Assembly (NCBI GenBank): GCA_016806715.1
Contig: CP060531.1
Span: 1,225,966-1,289,965 of the forward strand
From: Thermoplasmatales archaeon
Lineage (GTDB): Archaea; Thermoplasmatota; Thermoplasmata; Thermoplasmatales; Thermoplasmataceae
DNA length: 64,000 nucleotides
Direction: 5' to 3'
In this document: positions 61,865 to 64,000 of the stretch, piece by piece
Layout: each line of letters opens with the position of its first letter
How positions within the stretch are numbered: the stretch's first letter is position 1
The notes under the pieces: generated by a model
Told to the model about the DNA's origin: nothing
Databases searched by the model: none
The model's input: only the letters and a program-made list of their open reading frames with translations
Translations under genes and position numbers: made by a program

Positions 61865-63922
61865 ATGCAAAAGCTAAGTAACTTTGAGATTTCTTCGGTA
61901 TTTTCAGAAAGAATCTATAGGGGAATTGGAAAGATCTTAGAGATCACACATAAAAATGGGGAAACCATTTACCATTCTCAGTTTCATTCAGTTTCAATAA
62001 AAGACTTAGGAAACGTAGGCATGAAAATCACTTTTAACGCAGGAAAAAAAGATTATGGTCTTTCTGTTCCACACAAAGAACCCAAGGCGATGAATAATAT
62101 GGGCTCATACAGAGTTAAATCACCGAAAAAGGGAGAAAGGTTTCAAATAAACATTATGAGGCTTAACAGAACTGTACTCTCATCTTACTCGCCTGGCGAT
62201 CAACTCGGTTTTCTTAATCTGGGAGATGAAGTGCATGATATGTTCTGCACCGACGAAAAGAACGAGTTTACGACCATTTCGTTCAGGATACCAACTGAAT
62301 ATGGAATATACGGCTTGGGAGAAAACTTCACGACTTTTAACAAAAGGGGAAAGGTTCTTTATACATTCCCTGCCGATAACTATCTCTTGTTTGCGTCCCA
62401 AGTTTACAAGGGAATCCCTTTCTTCCTTAGCAATGCGGGACTTGGTATAGTTTTCCCTAGATATGAGCCCATCAAGTTTGATTTTGGGCAAACCATAGAT
62501 GGACTCATAATGATCTCAATCCCTTCCACCTCATTTGAGTTCTATATTCTTTATGGAACTCCAATCGAAATTGTGCAGAATTTTGTATCTATGTTTGACA
62601 AACCTCAGATGCCTCCGAAATGGAGTTTTGGACTTTGGTGGAGTAGATGGATCGGCATCGGACCACAGTCGGTAAATCAAGTTGCTGAGGTGGTTGATAA
62701 GTTCACTAAGGAACAGATACCATTGGATGTCGTTGTGATTGATCCACAGTGGTTAAAGGGTTATATTGCAGGCGTAACTCAGGCATGCTCTTTCGACTGG
62801 GATCACAACAAGTTCATGACTGACAACGCGGTGGGAGATCTTCTAGAAAGTAGAGGAAAGAAACTAGCATTGTGGATAAATCCGTATATAGAGTTTTACG
62901 GAACTGGATATGAAAAATTGAAGCATTGCTTTCTAAAGGACAAGACTGGAAAAACTGCATTAGTTCCAGTTCAGGATGGCAACCCTAATAAACCAAACAG
63001 AGGAATGGTTGATTTCACCAGGCCAGATTGTGCAGAAGTCTATATTAGTCTAGTTGCCGACCTCATGAAGCGATCCAAGGCGAGGACAGTTATCAGCGAC
63101 TTCGGGGAGACTGTGCCCCCCGATGCAATTGATGAGTACGGCAACCCTGGTTATATGATCAGAAACAAGCTGGGTGATCTCTATCAAATCGCCGCATTCG
63201 ATGGAGTCAAGAGAGGAACTGGTGAAGGCATCATTTGGGGGAGATCTGGATCATTGAGGAGTCATAACCTACCTATTAAATGGGGAGGAGATTCCAACTC
63301 TACATGGGAAGGAATGAAAACTGCGCTAAGAGCAGCACTTACTGCAAGCGTAAGTGGTGCTATCTTCTCCGCATTTGACATTGGGGGGTTCGCAGGTAAA
63401 CCAGATAAGAAATTGTTCCTGAGATGGTCTGCCGCTGCGGCGCTATTCTCCTACTTTAAGCTCCAGGGTACGACGGAAAGAGAACCATGGGCATATGACC
63501 AAGAAACTGTAAATGACTTCAGGGAGTTGTCCGAGCTCAGATACAGACTAATTCACTACATCCTGGACGAAGCAGAGAAGAGCATCAGAGACTACATCCC
63601 ACTGGTTCGCCCCCTTTTAATGGCATTTCCCGAAGACCCGAATGCAGCAAACATAGATGATGAATTTATGCTGGGATCGGATATATTGGTCGCTCCTATC
63701 CTCACGGAAGACGAAATAAGATCCATCTACATACCCGAGGGAGATTGGGTATATTATTACAATGGCGAGAGGACAGGTGGAGGAAAGTGGGTAACAAAAC
63801 AGGAAGGATTCAATAGGGTTCCGCTTTTCGTAAGGAAAGGTGCCAGAATCAAAATCGCAGTTGGAAGAGCAGACAACCTAGAAGAATATCTCAAGCTTCC
63901 AACTCAGATAAGTGAATTCTGA
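61865..63922 (+). CDS. Glycoside hydrolase family 31 alpha-glycosidase (copy 2)
   Basis: 685 residues, paralogous to the gene at 53492-55552 over its full length: GDQLGFLNLGDEV, GIYGLGENFTTFNKRGK, VYKGIPFFLSNAGLGIVFP, WSFGLWWSRWIGIG. The nucleophile is D412 in VISDFGETVP, and the acid/base Asp is in WGGDSNSTWEGM. Intact. No signal peptide. Reads rightward, away from the transporter run, with its own AT-rich promoter region (61760-61860). Substrate range may differ from copy 1, as pocket residues near the nucleophile loop differ. Confidence 0.93.
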   Translation: MQKLSNFEISSVFSERIYRGIGKILEITHKNGETIYHSQFHSVSIKDLGNVGMKITFNAGKKDYGLSVPHKEPKAMNNMGSYRVKSPKKGERFQINIMRLNRTVLSSYSPGDQLGFLNLGDEVHDMFCTDEKNEFTTISFRIPTEYGIYGLGENFTTFNKRGKVLYTFPADNYLLFASQVYKGIPFFLSNAGLGIVFPRYEPIKFDFGQTIDGLIMISIPSTSFEFYILYGTPIEIVQNFVSMFDKPQMPPKWSFGLWWSRWIGIGPQSVNQVAEVVDKFTKEQIPLDVVVIDPQWLKGYIAGVTQACSFDWDHNKFMTDNAVGDLLESRGKKLALWINPYIEFYGTGYEKLKHCFLKDKTGKTALVPVQDGNPNKPNRGMVDFTRPDCAEVYISLVADLMKRSKARTVISDFGETVPPDAIDEYGNPGYMIRNKLGDLYQIAAFDGVKRGTGEGIIWGRSGSLRSHNLPIKWGGDSNSTWEGMKTALRAALTASVSGAIFSAFDIGGFAGKPDKKLFLRWSAAAALFSYFKLQGTTEREPWAYDQETVNDFRELSELRYRLIHYILDEAEKSIRDYIPLVRPLLMAFPEDPNAANIDDEFMLGSDILVAPILTEDEIRSIYIPEGDWVYYYNGERTGGGKWVTKQEGFNRVPLFVRKGARIKIAVGRADNLEEYLKLPTQISEF

Positions 63923-64000
63923 AATTTGTCTGGATATACAGGTTGACCGCTACTTTAGAAGATAAATCTATATTTTTCTGAAAATTAGTTTTGGGCTTAT

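Overview
The window looks like chromosome from a wall-less, probably acidophilic euryarchaeon of the Thermoplasmata (Thermoplasma/Cuniculiplasma-like). The grounds are the archaeal nurA-herA-mre11-rad50 operon, archaeal SepF, a TGS-domain DRG GTPase, a B12-dependent ribonucleotide reductase, a stand-alone formiminotransferase/cyclodeaminase pair, GTG/TTG starts, and several genes with a TATA-like box only 24-30 nt ahead of the start codon, as in leaderless archaeal transcription. Base composition is mid-range by eye. The lineage is an inference from gene content; no search was run.

Layout. 1-1500 is a decayed insertion sequence with imperfect terminal inverted repeats, an intact 50-residue DUF2080-type gene and a broken DDE transposase. 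1.6-8.8 kb carries a PadR repressor with a multi-palindrome operator, a HemK-like methyltransferase, two tail-to-tail hemerythrin-like proteins, a divergent HTH regulator/MFS pair, a DRG GTPase, and an overlapping DUF488 / uracil-DNA glycosylase / acylphosphatase run. 8.8-11.6 kb is a leftward threonine ammonia-lyase, cyclodeaminase and formiminotransferase cluster. 11.9-14.4 kb holds class II ribonucleotide reductase followed by an unannotated-looking 38-residue protein with nine cysteines. 14.4-21.8 kb holds a cation/proton antiporter, two related MFS transporters each meeting an unrecognised gene tail to tail, a nonsense-interrupted IS607-like HTH remnant, and glycerol kinase. Then come tRNA-Leu(GAG), a prolyl oligopeptidase, an intact TnpB, pirin, an amidohydrolase and an arsR-arsB operon.

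31-41 kb has a phosphoesterase, an MFS transporter, SepF, a GT2 glycosyltransferase and the four-gene DNA end-resection operon. 41-52 kb has gamma-glutamyltranspeptidase, an alcohol/aldehyde dehydrogenase pair, the three genes of the poorly understood AmmeMemoRadiSam set, a benzoylformate-decarboxylase-like enzyme overlapping a D-2-hydroxyacid dehydrogenase, and a site-2 protease. 52.6-53.5 kb is a dead TnpB copy that keeps the same 30-base end as the intact copy 27.7 kb away. 53.5-63.9 kb is a sugar-uptake locus: two paralogous GH31 alpha-glycosidases flank an Opp/Dpp-type ABC transporter (fused double ATPase, two permeases, membrane-anchored binding protein), with a transposase fragment and a near-perfect 30-bp palindrome next to it.

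The strongest leads for something undescribed are the cysteine-rich protein behind ribonucleotide reductase, the duplicated MFS-plus-unknown modules, the AmmeMemoRadiSam set, the shared TnpB/omega-RNA ends, and the permease gene whose conserved N-terminus is separated from its likely start by one base.
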